Assembly (NCBI GenBank): GCA_018060185.1
Contig: JAGOWQ010000006.1
Span: 16,816 to 80,815 of the forward strand
Origin: Leptotrichiaceae bacterium
GTDB taxonomy: Bacteria > Fusobacteriota > Fusobacteriia > Fusobacteriales > Leptotrichiaceae
Direction: 5' to 3'
Length of the DNA: 64,000 nucleotides
Shown: positions 26,368 to 35,899 of the stretch, piece by piece
How the letters are laid out: each line of letters opens with the position of its first letter
How positions within the stretch are numbered: the first letter of the stretch is position 1
Notes under the pieces: generated by a model
What the model was told of the DNA's origin: nothing
The model's database searches: none
Seen by the model: only the letters and a program-made list of their open reading frames with translations
Made by a program: the position numbers and the translations under genes

Positions 26368-27276
26368 TTATTCTTCTTCTTTTACAATAATATTTCCATA
26401 TAATTTTTTTAATTGTTTTATATTTTTCCCTTTTTTACCAATTACTTCACTTTTATGTTTTTTGTTTACATAAAATATATATATAAAATCATTTTTTTCT
26501 ATTTTATTAACTTTTTCTATTTTTATATCTTCAACTTCTTCAAAAATATAATTTTCTAATTCTTTTTTAAATTTTATTTTATCTAATGTTAAATATTTAC
26601 CATCTAAAGGTGCCATTTTATTATTCAAAATATAATTGCTCATTATTCTTACTTGATGATGTAAAAAACCATCTCCTTCAAAATAAAGTTTTCCATTTTC
26701 ATATTTTATTTTTATATCTCTTATATGATTTTTTAATTTTTCACCTTTTTTAGAAGTAAATTGTTTAAAATCTTTTTTACCAGACAACTCTTTACAAAAC
26801 TTATATATTTTTTCTTCATTATTTTTAATAAGGTTTTCAGGATATTCATAAACATAATATCTTTTTTCTATCATATCAGGAAATTCTAAAAAAGGTAATG
26901 TATTTTTAATATTCATTATTTCAAAATATTCTGTTTTAAATTTATTAAGTTTATTTTTAAATCTAGAAATTTCTATATTATTTTTTGAATTAACATATAA
27001 AACATTTTCTCTTGCATTTACATCTTTGTCTGTTCTTCCAGCTTGCTGTACTCCTTTAAATATATTTATACCATTATATTTTAGTATTTTTTTAAATTCA
27101 GATTTTACACTTCTTACTCCAGGATTTTCATCAAATGAATCAAAATGACTTCCTTTATAATTTATAAAAAAAAGATATCCTTGATACTTAGTATTTTCAA
27201 AATTTCTTATTTTCATTTTCAACGTTTCTAACATATTTTGTTCGTTTATTTCATATATTTTATTTAATTCATTCAT
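26368..27276 (-). CDS. truA: TruA-like tRNA pseudouridine synthase with C-terminal KH-like domain
   Basis: The catalytic motif AGRTDKDVNA at about residues 72-81 and DGFLHHQVRIM at about 213-223 mark TruA, which modifies positions 38-40 of tRNA. The family normally ends near 250-270 residues. Here about 30 extra residues contain EVIGKKGKNIKQLKKLYG, which has the GxxG loop of a KH RNA-binding domain. The protein is also divergent (Asn for His in the usual GVHA). It overlaps the asparaginase gene by 4 bases. Confidence 0.8.
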   Translation of the reverse strand: MNELNKIYEINEQNMLETLKMKIRNFENTKYQGYLFFINYKGSHFDSFDENPGVRSVKSEFKKILKYNGINIFKGVQQAGRTDKDVNARENVLYVNSKNNIEISRFKNKLNKFKTEYFEIMNIKNTLPFLEFPDMIEKRYYVYEYPENLIKNNEEKIYKFCKELSGKKDFKQFTSKKGEKLKNHIRDIKIKYENGKLYFEGDGFLHHQVRIMSNYILNNKMAPLDGKYLTLDKIKFKKELENYIFEEVEDIKIEKVNKIEKNDFIYIFYVNKKHKSEVIGKKGKNIKQLKKLYGNIIVKEEE

Positions 27277-28334
27277 TTTGTCAATTCTCCCGCTATACTT
27301 TTTCTTAAGAGAACTTTTATTTCATTTATATCTTTATATTTTCCTAAAAGATACATTAACTTTGTTATAGCACTCTCAGGAGTTATATCATGTCCATTCA
27401 CTACACCAAGCTTTGTTAGAAAAGCATTTGATTCATACAATCCTGTTTCTACCCTACCCACAGTACATTGTGTAATATTCAATATAACTACTTTAGAGTC
27501 TATTATTTCTTTTATTACCTTTAAAAATCTTTCATTTTTAGGAGTATTCCCACTACCGTAAGTTCTAAGTACAAGTCCTTTAATTTTTTTATTTTTTGTA
27601 AATATACTTTCGAATATTTCTGGATTAAAGCTAGGAAAAACATCCATCATAATGACGTTGGGATTCATTTCATAATCAACATAAAAATTTTCATTATTCA
27701 TTTTTAAAAGTCTGTTTTTAAATATTTTAACTGTAGAACCTGCTTCTCCTAGTGGAAGATAGTTTGGACTAGAAAATCCAAAATAATTATTAGAATTCAA
27801 TTTTCTTGCTCTATTTCCTTTAAAAAGATTGTCTCTAAAAAATATACACACTTCAGGTATATTTGGTAAAATTTCTTCCTCTTTCAAATTTTCACATTCA
27901 TTTTCCTGCTTTTCAATTATTTCTATTGAAGTAAGTAAATTCTGAAGTCCATCACTTCTAATTTCTTGAATGGGTCTTTGTGCTCCTGTTAATATTACTG
28001 TCTTTTTCAAGTTTTTTAACATAAATGACAATGCAGATGCTGTGTATGCCATTGTATCAGTTCCATGCAAGATTATAAATCCTTTATATTTATCATAATT
28101 TTTTTCTATTATTTTAGCTATTTCTAACCATATAGTATAATCCATATCTGAAGAGTCAATTATTTTACTTAAAGACGTATAATCTACCTTTAAATCTTTA
28201 AGGAATTGATAGTTATGAATTACTTCTTCCCAAGATTTTGACGGTTTTAATACATCCCCAATTCCTTTATCAGATTTAGAACTAACCATACTTATTGTTC
28301 CACCAGTATTTATTATCAAAATTTTCTTATCCAC
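27273..28334 (-). CDS. Asparaginase family protein
   Basis: Type I/II L-asparaginase fold, cytoplasmic because no signal peptide is present. LIINTGGTISMVS holds the first catalytic Thr and ILHGTDTMAYTASALSF the second Thr-Asp pair. The 353-residue length is normal for cytoplasmic asparaginase. Gln-tRNA-linked GatD also belongs to this fold, but no GatE partner is nearby. Confidence 0.9.
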   Translation of the reverse strand: MDKKILIINTGGTISMVSSKSDKGIGDVLKPSKSWEEVIHNYQFLKDLKVDYTSLSKIIDSSDMDYTIWLEIAKIIEKNYDKYKGFIILHGTDTMAYTASALSFMLKNLKKTVILTGAQRPIQEIRSDGLQNLLTSIEIIEKQENECENLKEEEILPNIPEVCIFFRDNLFKGNRARKLNSNNYFGFSSPNYLPLGEAGSTVKIFKNRLLKMNNENFYVDYEMNPNVIMMDVFPSFNPEIFESIFTKNKKIKGLVLRTYGSGNTPKNERFLKVIKEIIDSKVVILNITQCTVGRVETGLYESNAFLTKLGVVNGHDITPESAITKLMYLLGKYKDINEIKVLLRKSIAGELTK

Positions 28335-28368
28335 TATAAATTTTCTCCTGTTTATATTGTATTTAATT

Positions 28369-29034
28369 TTATTTTTTTATTTTTTCTATCAGTTCATCCA
28401 CAGTAGATACTTTTATTTTTTCATCTATATCTTTTTCTTTTTTACCAGCTCCAAATCCCCAATTACAATAGACTATATCTACTTTTGCGTTCTTTGCTGT
28501 TTCTACATCTACTTTCATGTCCCCCACAAATAATATTTTTTCTTTTGATATATTATATTTTTCTGAAATCATATTAACTCCATAAGGATCTGGTTTTCTA
28601 GGATGCTTATCATCATTTGCTCCTACAACTTCTATAAATTTCCATTTAGAAAGATTTTCATTTGCAGTCTTTACAGCGAGATCATTATCTTTATTGGTAA
28701 CTATTCCCATTTTAATATTATTATCATTAATAAAATCAAGTAAAATCTCTATATTATCATAAAGTTTAACATTATAATTAAAGTAGACTTTATAATGTTT
28801 TTTTATTATTTCGAGCATTTTTTTGGGATTCACTTTATTATCATCATATTTTTCTACATAAAATATTCTATCAACTATACCTTTAACTCCATACCCTATA
28901 TATTCTCTGCTTTCTTCTAGAGAATAATTTTTCAAATTCATCTCTTTCATAGTCATATTTATAACTTTAGAAATTGCCTCTAAAGTATCTATTAATGTTC
29001 CATCTAAATCAAATAAAATTAGTTCATATTTCAT
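28369..29034 (-). CDS. gph: Phosphoglycolate phosphatase-like HAD hydrolase
   Basis: HAD phosphatase with the nucleophile motif LILFDLDGTLIDTL, the motif III lysine and FVGDMKVDVETAKNA. The 221-residue length and alpha-helical cap are typical of Gph/PGP, but the substrate may be another small phosphate ester. Confidence 0.85.
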   Translation of the reverse strand: MKYELILFDLDGTLIDTLEAISKVINMTMKEMNLKNYSLEESREYIGYGVKGIVDRIFYVEKYDDNKVNPKKMLEIIKKHYKVYFNYNVKLYDNIEILLDFINDNNIKMGIVTNKDNDLAVKTANENLSKWKFIEVVGANDDKHPRKPDPYGVNMISEKYNISKEKILFVGDMKVDVETAKNAKVDIVYCNWGFGAGKKEKDIDEKIKVSTVDELIEKIKK

Positions 29035-29096
29035 TTTTACTCCTTTATTTCATTACTATTAGTACAAATAATATGATTTTAATATTTTATAAATAA

Positions 29097-29327
29097 TTAC
29101 GCCTCAATTTCTAATATATTTCCATCATTATCGATGGGATTTCCTTCTTCATCTACTCTTACAACTTTTATACTTTCTAAATGACCTCTTACACTTTCCC
29201 TAAATTTTTCCATATACATTTTTCTATATTTTTCTCTTTCTTTTTTCTCTTCTTCTGTAAGTTCTCTTTCTTTTGCCAACTTAGAAAATTCATTTATCTT
29301 TTTTATTATATTTTGCATATTTTCCAC
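29097..29327 (-). CDS. DUF896 family small protein
   Basis: A 76-residue protein matching DUF896 (YnzC/YmzC-like): INEFSKLAKERELTEEEK, then KYRKMYMEKFRESVRGHLE. In Bacillus subtilis the family is small, cytoplasmic and of unclear function, with one member tied to SOS induction. It may be the first gene of the operon that continues with gph. Confidence 0.85.
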   Translation of the reverse strand: MENMQNIIKKINEFSKLAKERELTEEEKKEREKYRKMYMEKFRESVRGHLESIKVVRVDEEGNPIDNDGNILEIEA

Positions 29328-29384
29328 CTTTATTTACTTTTTTAATCTATATTTTTAAAAAATACTAAAATTTTTGTTTGCCCT

Positions 29385-29413
29385 ATTGTATCATATATTC
29401 CATGTTAATACAA
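29385..29413 (-). promoter_or_regulatory. Predicted promoter for the DUF896-gph operon
   Basis: TTGTAT (29408-29413) and TACAAT (29385-29390) on the minus strand are separated by 17 bases. This and the divergent promoter at 29582 explain most of the gene-free region 29328-29651, where I see nothing else. Confidence 0.5.
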
Positions 29414-29581
29414 CTTTTGACATAATTAAATAGTAATGATTTTATCAATGTTTTGTACACTTTTTTATTCTATATAATATTTTTTATATTTTTTCCTATC
29501 TATATATACAAGATAATATGAAATTTTAAATTTATATATTTAAATTAAATACTACTTACTGTTATATAAATTAGAAAAAAG

Positions 29582-29610
29582 TTGACTGATATCAATTCAT
29601 ATGTTATATA
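29582..29610 (+). promoter_or_regulatory. Predicted promoter of the 29652 gene
   Basis: TTGACT (29582-29587), a 17-base spacer and TATATA (29605-29610) precede a plus-strand gene by about 40 bases. Confidence 0.55.
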
Positions 29611-29651
29611 TTTAAGTGAAATAATTTAAAAAAAGAAAGTAGGGATTTAAT

Positions 29652-30167
29652 GTGAAATTAAAATTATTAATAGCTTTATCGTCCATATTTATTGGAATAT
29701 CAAGTTTTTCTGATTTAGAAAAAAGTACAGAAAAATATGAGGCTATAGTAAAAAGCAATAGTTTTTGTATAGGTTTAAAAGAATTAGGTTCTGATGGTGG
29801 AACAGGTGCAGAGACATTATCGAGATTTTATGATAAATGTGTTATAAATGGAAAAACCTATTCGGGAAATATTGAAGTAACATATAATTATAAATTTAAA
29901 GAAAATATTAATGGAAAGTTGCATACTAAAGAAAATAGACTTTCAAATGGAAAAAAGTTTTTAAATGAGAAATTATCTATAAATGACACTATGATAATAA
30001 AAGAAAAAACAAAAATAAATATCACAAAAGAAGAAAAAGGATACGAAACATCTACTAGATTAAAATCAAATAATTGGGAATATAAAAGAATCTCTGTTGA
30101 CTATACAATTGAATTAAACGGTAATCAAAAAATATTTCCTATTAAAGATGTAATATTAAAAAAATAG
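29652..30167 (+). CDS. Hypothetical exported protein
   Basis: A 171-residue protein with a clear signal peptide (LLIALSSIFIGISSFS, cleavage near residue 19). The mature part is beta-rich, with one Cys pair possible (Cys at about 38 and 61), and ends in KKIFPIKDVILKK-like charged strands. The start is GTG at 29652, preceded by AGGGA. I do not recognise the family. It is one of only three plus-strand genes in the window and has its own promoter. Confidence 0.7.
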   Translation: MKLKLLIALSSIFIGISSFSDLEKSTEKYEAIVKSNSFCIGLKELGSDGGTGAETLSRFYDKCVINGKTYSGNIEVTYNYKFKENINGKLHTKENRLSNGKKFLNEKLSINDTMIIKEKTKINITKEEKGYETSTRLKSNNWEYKRISVDYTIELNGNQKIFPIKDVILKK

Positions 30168-30205
30168 AATGATATAAACGATTTTTAAAAATGTATTAAT
30201 TTAAT

Positions 30206-30230
30206 AAAAAGAGGAAAAATTCCTCTTTTT
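30206..30230. terminator. Bidirectional terminator between convergent genes
   Basis: AAAAAGAGGAA (30206-30216) and TTCCTCTTTTT (30220-30230) form a perfect 11-base stem with A- and T-runs on the flanks, able to stop transcription from both the plus-strand gene ending at 30167 and the minus-strand gene ending at 30240. Confidence 0.8.
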
Positions 30231-30239
30231 ATAATATTT

Positions 30240-30614
30240 TTAAACATAATCTACTAAAATTTCAATATTTCCTTCTTCGTCAGCAAAAAGACCAGTAACA
30301 GAGATATCAGGAAGTCGTTCATGTATCATACCAACAGATTTTTTGATATATCCTTTTTGAGTGTTATCATCAGTAGGACATCCAGCGCAATCACTGTGAC
30401 CAGCTACAAAAATATGATAAGAATGATGTTTTTTAATAGAAATTAAAACAATTTTATCTTCTACATTTTTCAAATATTCTTCATTAACAATTTTATTTGC
30501 AGGACCAGCATCAGTGATAGTATCTACAAATTCATATCTATAATTAGCTCTGATATATTCATTAATAATATGAATAAACCTTCCATCCATACAACAAATA
30601 AGTGTACAAAACAT
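30240..30614 (-). CDS. Small beta-carbonic-anhydrase-like protein
   Basis: A 124-residue protein with CMDGRF near the N-terminus (usually CSDSR in beta-carbonic anhydrases) and GHSDCAGCP in the middle, matching the second zinc-ligand segment. It is about half the size of a normal enzyme and lacks the C-terminal part, so it may be a reduced homologue or a zinc protein of other function. AGGAG precedes the ATG. Confidence 0.65.
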   Translation of the reverse strand: MFCTLICCMDGRFIHIINEYIRANYRYEFVDTITDAGPANKIVNEEYLKNVEDKIVLISIKKHHSYHIFVAGHSDCAGCPTDDNTQKGYIKKSVGMIHERLPDISVTGLFADEEGNIEILVDYV

Positions 30615-30817
30615 ATTAATCTCCTATTTTCATGTATTTTATAATTTTAAAGAACATCAAATTGCGATATTTTTGTTACAATATTTTTAAATTTTTAAAA
30701 CATTTCCTTAATTAATCACAATAACTTCTCCTTTAAAATCGATAAATTTTAGCACAAAATTAATAAATTGTAAAATTTATTTATTAATTTTATAAATTAT
30801 ATATTTAGTATAGATAA

Positions 30818-30847
30818 AAAAAATAGAGGGGTTACCCTCTATTTTTT
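30818..30847 (-). terminator. Terminator of the purine permease gene
   Basis: A perfect 13-base stem (30818-30830 with 30835-30847, loop GTTA) overlaps the permease stop codon. The minus strand ends in a T-run after the stem. Confidence 0.8.
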
Positions 30848-32222
30848 AAAGAAAAATAAGTTTTAATATGAATAAAACAGCAAGTACTATCATAACCAAA
30901 GACACTTCTTTTTTATCTTCTTTTTTAGCAAATAAATTATAAAAAATATTAATTATCACATACGATAATATACCTAAAGTAAGTCCATCTCCTATACTGT
31001 ATGTTAAAGCCATAGTTGTAGCAGTTATAAATGCAGGCACTCCGTCAGTTACGTCATGAAGATTTATTTCTTTTAAAGAACTTAACATTAAATACCCTAC
31101 ATAGATTAATGCTGGTGCTGTTGCTGAAGCTGGTATTGATATGAAAATAGGTGAAAAAAACATTGAAAGTAGAAATAATACCCCTGTAGTTACAGCTGTC
31201 CATCCAGTTCTTCCTCCAGCTTGTACCCCTGTGGAACTTTCTACATAAGTAGTTACTGTAGACACTCCTAGAGCAGCCCCCGCCGTAGTTCCAATGGCAT
31301 CAGCAAGTAATGCTCTACTAACGTTAGGTACTTTACCATCTTTATCAAGCATATTGGCTTGGGAACATACTCCTATTAACGTTCCAACTGTATCAAAGAA
31401 GTCTACAAATAAAAATGTACAAACAATTATAAAAAAATTACCTAACATTTTTGTATCATTTAAAAATGAAAAATCCATTTTACCGGCAATTGGAGCAATA
31501 GATTCATATTTAAATATTCCAGAAGGTAAATAAATACCCAATTCTGCAGCTTTAGCTGGATTAATCAAAGCATATCCCCAAGCTAGAAGTGAACTTGCAA
31601 CTATTCCGTATAATATAGAACCTCTAACACCTTTTTTGTCTAATATAGATATTACAAATAAACCTAATGCAGCAACAACTATTGTTATTGACATGTGACC
31701 CATACTAACTTTAGTAGCCTCATTTAAAACAACAAGCCCTGCTCCTGAAAATCCTATAAAAGCTATAAATATACCTATCCCTGCTGTAACTGCATGTTTC
31801 ATACTAATAGGTATGGAATTAACTACTGCTTCACGTACTTTAAATAATGTTAAAATTATAAAAATTATCCCCTCAACAAATACCGCAGTAAGAGCTATTT
31901 GCCAGCTTATTCCACCTTTTAATACCACTGTAAATGCAAAAAATGCATTTAAACCCATTCCTGATGCAAGTGCAAAAGGTAAATTTGCAATAAAACCCAT
32001 TAAAAAACATCCTATTGCTGCCGCTAAACACGTCGCGGTTACAAGTGCCCCTGCATCCATTCCAGTTTGAGATAAAATATTAGGATTTACCGCTATTATA
32101 TACGCCATAGTCAAAAATGTAACTAATCCTGCTGTCATTTCCACCTTAAAATTAACTTTTTTTTCAGCTAATAATGGAAATAATCTTTGCATTCCTTTTA
32201 AATTCTCAATATTTGTATTCAT
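30846..32222 (-). CDS. NCS2-family purine permease (AzgA/PbuG type)
   Basis: A 458-residue polytopic membrane protein with the AzgA-subfamily motifs VTFLTMAYIIAVNPNIL, ASGMGLNAFFAFTVV and DFFDTVGTLIGVCSQ. These permeases import adenine, guanine or hypoxanthine by proton symport. AGGAGG precedes the ATG. No purine riboswitch is visible in the short upstream gap. It probably forms a single-gene unit. Confidence 0.92.
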   Translation of the reverse strand: MNTNIENLKGMQRLFPLLAEKKVNFKVEMTAGLVTFLTMAYIIAVNPNILSQTGMDAGALVTATCLAAAIGCFLMGFIANLPFALASGMGLNAFFAFTVVLKGGISWQIALTAVFVEGIIFIILTLFKVREAVVNSIPISMKHAVTAGIGIFIAFIGFSGAGLVVLNEATKVSMGHMSITIVVAALGLFVISILDKKGVRGSILYGIVASSLLAWGYALINPAKAAELGIYLPSGIFKYESIAPIAGKMDFSFLNDTKMLGNFFIIVCTFLFVDFFDTVGTLIGVCSQANMLDKDGKVPNVSRALLADAIGTTAGAALGVSTVTTYVESSTGVQAGGRTGWTAVTTGVLFLLSMFFSPIFISIPASATAPALIYVGYLMLSSLKEINLHDVTDGVPAFITATTMALTYSIGDGLTLGILSYVIINIFYNLFAKKEDKKEVSLVMIVLAVLFILKLIFL

Positions 32223-32287
32223 ATTTCTCCTCCTATTAGATATTAAAATTTATGATTATTAAATTAATCAATTCATAGATTTTTAAT

Positions 32288-33610
32288 TTATTCATCTAAA
32301 TTATTAAATATAATTAGTATCTTTTCGATTTTCTTATCTTTTACTCTTTGTGGTTTAAATGATAAATTACCTATAATCACTGGAGGTATATCTTCGTTAT
32401 CTTCTGGTATATAACCTATTTTCTCGATAAGAAGTCCACTTAATGTGTCGTAGTGTTTAGAATCTAATTCTATATCAAAATAATCATTAATATCGTTTAA
32501 AAATAATTCTCCATTTACTAAATATTTATCTGTTGATAATTTTTTTATAGAGGAGTCAACAGCATCATATTCATCATATATATTACCCATTACTTCTTCG
32601 ATTAAATCTTCCAGCGTTACTATTCCAGAAAATCCTCCATATTCATCAATAAGCATAGCTATATGTTTTTTTTCTATTTGAAGTTCATTAAATAATTCAT
32701 TAACGTTTTTTGTTTCTGGAACAAAGTACACTTCTTGTAAAATATCTGAAAGTATAACATTTTCAAATCCTTTTTTATATGCTTCCATCATTAGTTCTTT
32801 AGTAAAAAGAACGCCTATTATATTATCAGCTTCCCCATCATAAACAGGAATTCTTGAATATCTCCCTATTTCTTTTTTGGCAAATAATTCTTCAATAGTT
32901 ATATTTTTATCCACTAAAAATACCTTTGTTCTTGGTATCATTATTTCTCTTGCTATTTTTTCGTCAAATTCTATTATATTTTCTATCATTTCTTTTTCAA
33001 TATCATTTATTATTCCATGTTCTCTTCCAACTTCTACAAGGGATCTTATTTCTTCTTTAGAAACTTTTTCTTCTAAATTATCATCTTTCATTTTTAACAA
33101 TGATAATACTGTATTTGTTGAAAAAGTAAGAAATTTTACAAAAGGTGAAAATATTTTTGAAATAGTGATAATTATTCCAATGGAGAATAGTGCAATTTTT
33201 TCTGATTTTCTTAATGCAAGCCTCTTAGGTATTAATTCTCCAAATACTAACGTTATATATGATAATAAAAGCGTTATTAGTATCATAGAAATTTGATTGC
33301 TATAAGGTATATTCAATTTTTGCAAATAAGATGAAAAATATTTTGAAATCCCTGTAGCTGCTGAAGCAGAGGCAAAAAATCCTGCAAGAGTTATTCCTAC
33401 TTGTATTGTTGATAAAAACTTGCTCGGTTCTTCAAGTAATTTATCAAGCATTATCGCTCTTTTATTTCCATCTTCTACTAACATTTTTAATTTATTTTTA
33501 TTTATTGAAACTATTGCCATTTCGGCACCCGAAAAAAATGCATTTATTCCTGTCAACATTATAATTACTAAAAATTGAAAAAATAAATGACTTCTGGTCA
33601 TTGTTTCCAC
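32288..33610 (-). CDS. CNNM/CorC-type membrane transporter-associated protein (hemolysin family)
   Basis: A DUF21 membrane domain with four helices (residues 1-190), a CBS pair (about 200-330, MIPRTKVFLVDKN and MLIDEYGGFSGIVTLEDLIEEVMG) and a C-terminal CorC_HlyC domain. Such proteins act in magnesium or cobalt efflux. The start is GTG at 33610 with AGGAGG upstream, and an ATG three codons later is possible. Confidence 0.9.
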   Translation of the reverse strand: METMTRSHLFFQFLVIIMLTGINAFFSGAEMAIVSINKNKLKMLVEDGNKRAIMLDKLLEEPSKFLSTIQVGITLAGFFASASAATGISKYFSSYLQKLNIPYSNQISMILITLLLSYITLVFGELIPKRLALRKSEKIALFSIGIIITISKIFSPFVKFLTFSTNTVLSLLKMKDDNLEEKVSKEEIRSLVEVGREHGIINDIEKEMIENIIEFDEKIAREIMIPRTKVFLVDKNITIEELFAKKEIGRYSRIPVYDGEADNIIGVLFTKELMMEAYKKGFENVILSDILQEVYFVPETKNVNELFNELQIEKKHIAMLIDEYGGFSGIVTLEDLIEEVMGNIYDEYDAVDSSIKKLSTDKYLVNGELFLNDINDYFDIELDSKHYDTLSGLLIEKIGYIPEDNEDIPPVIIGNLSFKPQRVKDKKIEKILIIFNNLDE

Positions 33611-33690
33611 TATTACACTCCTCCTGATTTATGAACTAATTTAATTATATCATAAAAGACTAGAAATCTCTAGCCTAATCATTTATAAGT

Positions 33691-34638
33691 TTATTCATTC
33701 ATTCCTAAATAAGCTGCACCTATAATTCCAGCATCATTCCCTAATTCCGCTGAAACAATTTTTAACCCTTCTAAAACAGAAGATAACGCATACTCATTTA
33801 ATTTTTTATTAACTCTATCAAATAATATAGACCCTGAAAGTGCTACTCCTCCACCTATAACTACTATTTCTGGATCTAAAATATTTAGCAAATTACCTAG
33901 TCCTAATGCAATGTAGTCTGCTTCATAATCTACTAGTTTAAGAGAAAATTCATCTCCATCTTTTGCAGCATCAAAAATATCTTTAGCTTCAAGCTCTCTT
34001 CCTTCAGTTCTTTCATATAAAAGATTACTTTTATTTACTGTAAGCCTACTATTTGCTTCTCTTATAAGACCTGTAGCAGAGGCATAAGCTTCCCAACAAC
34101 CACTTTGACCACATCCACAAAGTTTTCCATTTTTTTCAACTTTAATATGTCCTACTTCACCGCCTGCACCATTTTTACCACTAACAAGCCTTCCATCTAC
34201 TATAATTCCACCACCTATACCTGTTCCAATGGCTATACCTAATACATTTTTATACCCTTGTGCTCCGCCTTTCCACATTTCACCAAGAGTTATAACATTT
34301 ACATCATTATCAACTTTTACTTTTATGTTTAGATGTTTTTCAAATTCTGCTGCTAAGTCTACTTCCCTTGGCCAAGGAAAATTTGCCCAAAATTTTACTA
34401 TTCTCTCATTGGCAACAGGACCTGGAACTCCAATTCCAACTCCTCTAACATTATCATATTTTATATTACTTCCTTTTATTTGTTCTATTAATATATTTGA
34501 TAACCTCTCTATTGTTTTTTCAAATCCATCTTTTGAATCTGTTTTAACTATTGTAGTGAAAATTATATTTCCTGCTTCATCAACCAACCCTATCTTTGTA
34601 TTTGTTCCTCCTAAATCCATACCGACATAATATTTCAT
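33691..34638 (-). CDS. glk: ROK-family glucokinase
   Basis: Sugar kinase of 315 residues: ATP-binding MDLGGTNTKIGLVDEAG, ROK motif GEVGHIKVEKNGKLCGCG and the zinc motif CGCGQSGCWEAYAS, with GTGIGGGIIVDG. It most likely phosphorylates glucose to feed glycolysis. AGGAGG precedes the ATG and a minus-strand promoter lies upstream. Confidence 0.92.
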   Translation of the reverse strand: MKYYVGMDLGGTNTKIGLVDEAGNIIFTTIVKTDSKDGFEKTIERLSNILIEQIKGSNIKYDNVRGVGIGVPGPVANERIVKFWANFPWPREVDLAAEFEKHLNIKVKVDNDVNVITLGEMWKGGAQGYKNVLGIAIGTGIGGGIIVDGRLVSGKNGAGGEVGHIKVEKNGKLCGCGQSGCWEAYASATGLIREANSRLTVNKSNLLYERTEGRELEAKDIFDAAKDGDEFSLKLVDYEADYIALGLGNLLNILDPEIVVIGGGVALSGSILFDRVNKKLNEYALSSVLEGLKIVSAELGNDAGIIGAAYLGMNE

Positions 34639-34680
34639 AACGCCTCCTAGTTTTACTAATACTTATTTATATTTATTAAT

Positions 34681-34709
34681 AGTTTACCTTATTTTTGATT
34701 TTTTTTCAA
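34681..34709 (-). promoter_or_regulatory. Predicted glk promoter
   Basis: TTGAAA (34704-34709) and TAAACT (34681-34686) with 17 bases between, on the minus strand, divergent from the trpS promoter. Confidence 0.5.
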
Positions 34710-34762
34710 TCTTTACTGTATTTTTATATTATATTATAATTTAAATATTTTATACTTTTTAA

Positions 34763-34791
34763 TTGAAGTTAATATACAAAAATGATATAAT
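34763..34791 (+). promoter_or_regulatory. Predicted trpS promoter
   Basis: TTGAAG (34763-34768), 17-base spacer, consensus TATAAT (34786-34791), about 40 bases before the trpS start. No T-box leader is visible in the short untranslated region. Confidence 0.65.
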
Positions 34792-34837
34792 CTCAAATAT
34801 TAAACAGTTAAAACACAAAACATAATGGAGGTCTTCT

Positions 34838-35812
34838 ATGAGAAGTTTATCAGGCATACAACCAAGTGGAGTATTACACATAGGAAATTATTTCGGAGCA
34901 ATAAAACAGTTTGTTGATATGCAAGACGAGTATGAAGGATTTTATTTTTTAGCAAATTATCATGCCCTTACATCGTCACCTAAAGGAGAATATTTAAAAC
35001 AAAACACAATTGATGTTATATTAGATTATTTATCATTAGGACTTGATCCTAAGAAATCAACTTTATTTTTACAATCTGACGTTCCAGAACATATAGAGCT
35101 CGCTTGGATTTTATCTAATGTAACTCCTATGGGATTAATAGAAAGAGCTCATTCATATAAAGATAAAATTTCTAAGGGGATAAAACCAAATATGGGATTA
35201 TTCACATATCCTATTTTAATGGCTTCTGATATATTAATATACAATCCAGATGTTGTTCCTGTTGGAAAAGATCAAAAACAACATTTAGAAATTACTAGAG
35301 ATATAGCTACTAAGTTTAACGAAACTTATGAAAAAGAAGTTTTCAAACTCCCACAGGATAGAATACTAGAAGATGTTGCTGTTGTCCCGGGTACTGACGG
35401 AGATAAAATGAGTAAATCTTATGGAAATGTAATAAATATTTTTTCTTCAAAAAATGAATTAAAAAAACAAATTATGAGCATAGTTACAGATTCTACTCCT
35501 CTAAATGAGCCAAAAAATCCTGAAAATAATATAACAAAATTATATTCTCTTTTTGCTTCTGAGGACGAGGTAAACTCATTAAAAGAAAAATTTTTAGCTG
35601 GAAATTTTGGATATGGTCATGCCAAAAATGAATTACTAGATAAATTTATGGATTATTTTAATCCTTATAGAATAAGAAGGGAAAAACTTTTAAATAATAT
35701 GGATTATGTCTATGAAATTTTACAAGACGGAGCTAAAAAAGCTCGTTGTATTGCTACTTTAAAACTTGAAGAAGTCAGAGAATTAGTAGGACTTCTTAAA
35801 AAAAATTATTAA
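34838..35812 (+). CDS. trpS: Tryptophanyl-tRNA synthetase
   Basis: Class I aminoacyl-tRNA synthetase charging tRNA-Trp. GIQPSGVLHIGNYFGA carries the HIGH-type motif (HIGN) and DKMSKSYGN carries KMSKS. The length of 324 residues is normal, and GGAGG precedes the ATG. It is one of three plus-strand genes and is transcribed alone, divergent from glk. Confidence 0.97.
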   Translation: MRSLSGIQPSGVLHIGNYFGAIKQFVDMQDEYEGFYFLANYHALTSSPKGEYLKQNTIDVILDYLSLGLDPKKSTLFLQSDVPEHIELAWILSNVTPMGLIERAHSYKDKISKGIKPNMGLFTYPILMASDILIYNPDVVPVGKDQKQHLEITRDIATKFNETYEKEVFKLPQDRILEDVAVVPGTDGDKMSKSYGNVINIFSSKNELKKQIMSIVTDSTPLNEPKNPENNITKLYSLFASEDEVNSLKEKFLAGNFGYGHAKNELLDKFMDYFNPYRIRREKLLNNMDYVYEILQDGAKKARCIATLKLEEVRELVGLLKKNY

Positions 35813-35838
35813 AAATATTATAAATTATATTTATATTA

Positions 35839-35883
35839 AAAAATACTTTTAATCTTAAAAAATTAAGAATTAAAAGTATTTTT
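35839..35883. terminator. Large bidirectional hairpin between trpS and nox
   Basis: A perfect 15-base stem (35839-35853 with 35869-35883) continues into a 5-base inner stem, flanked by A- and T-runs. It serves the convergent trpS and NADH oxidase genes. Its arm AAAAATACTTTT recurs in the palindrome at 40174. Confidence 0.75.
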
Positions 35884-35899
35884 ATTTTATATTTTTATA

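Noticed and set aside
32223..32287. Purine riboswitch upstream of the purine permease
   Set aside because: The gap is only about 65 bases and shows neither the aptamer core nor a terminator.
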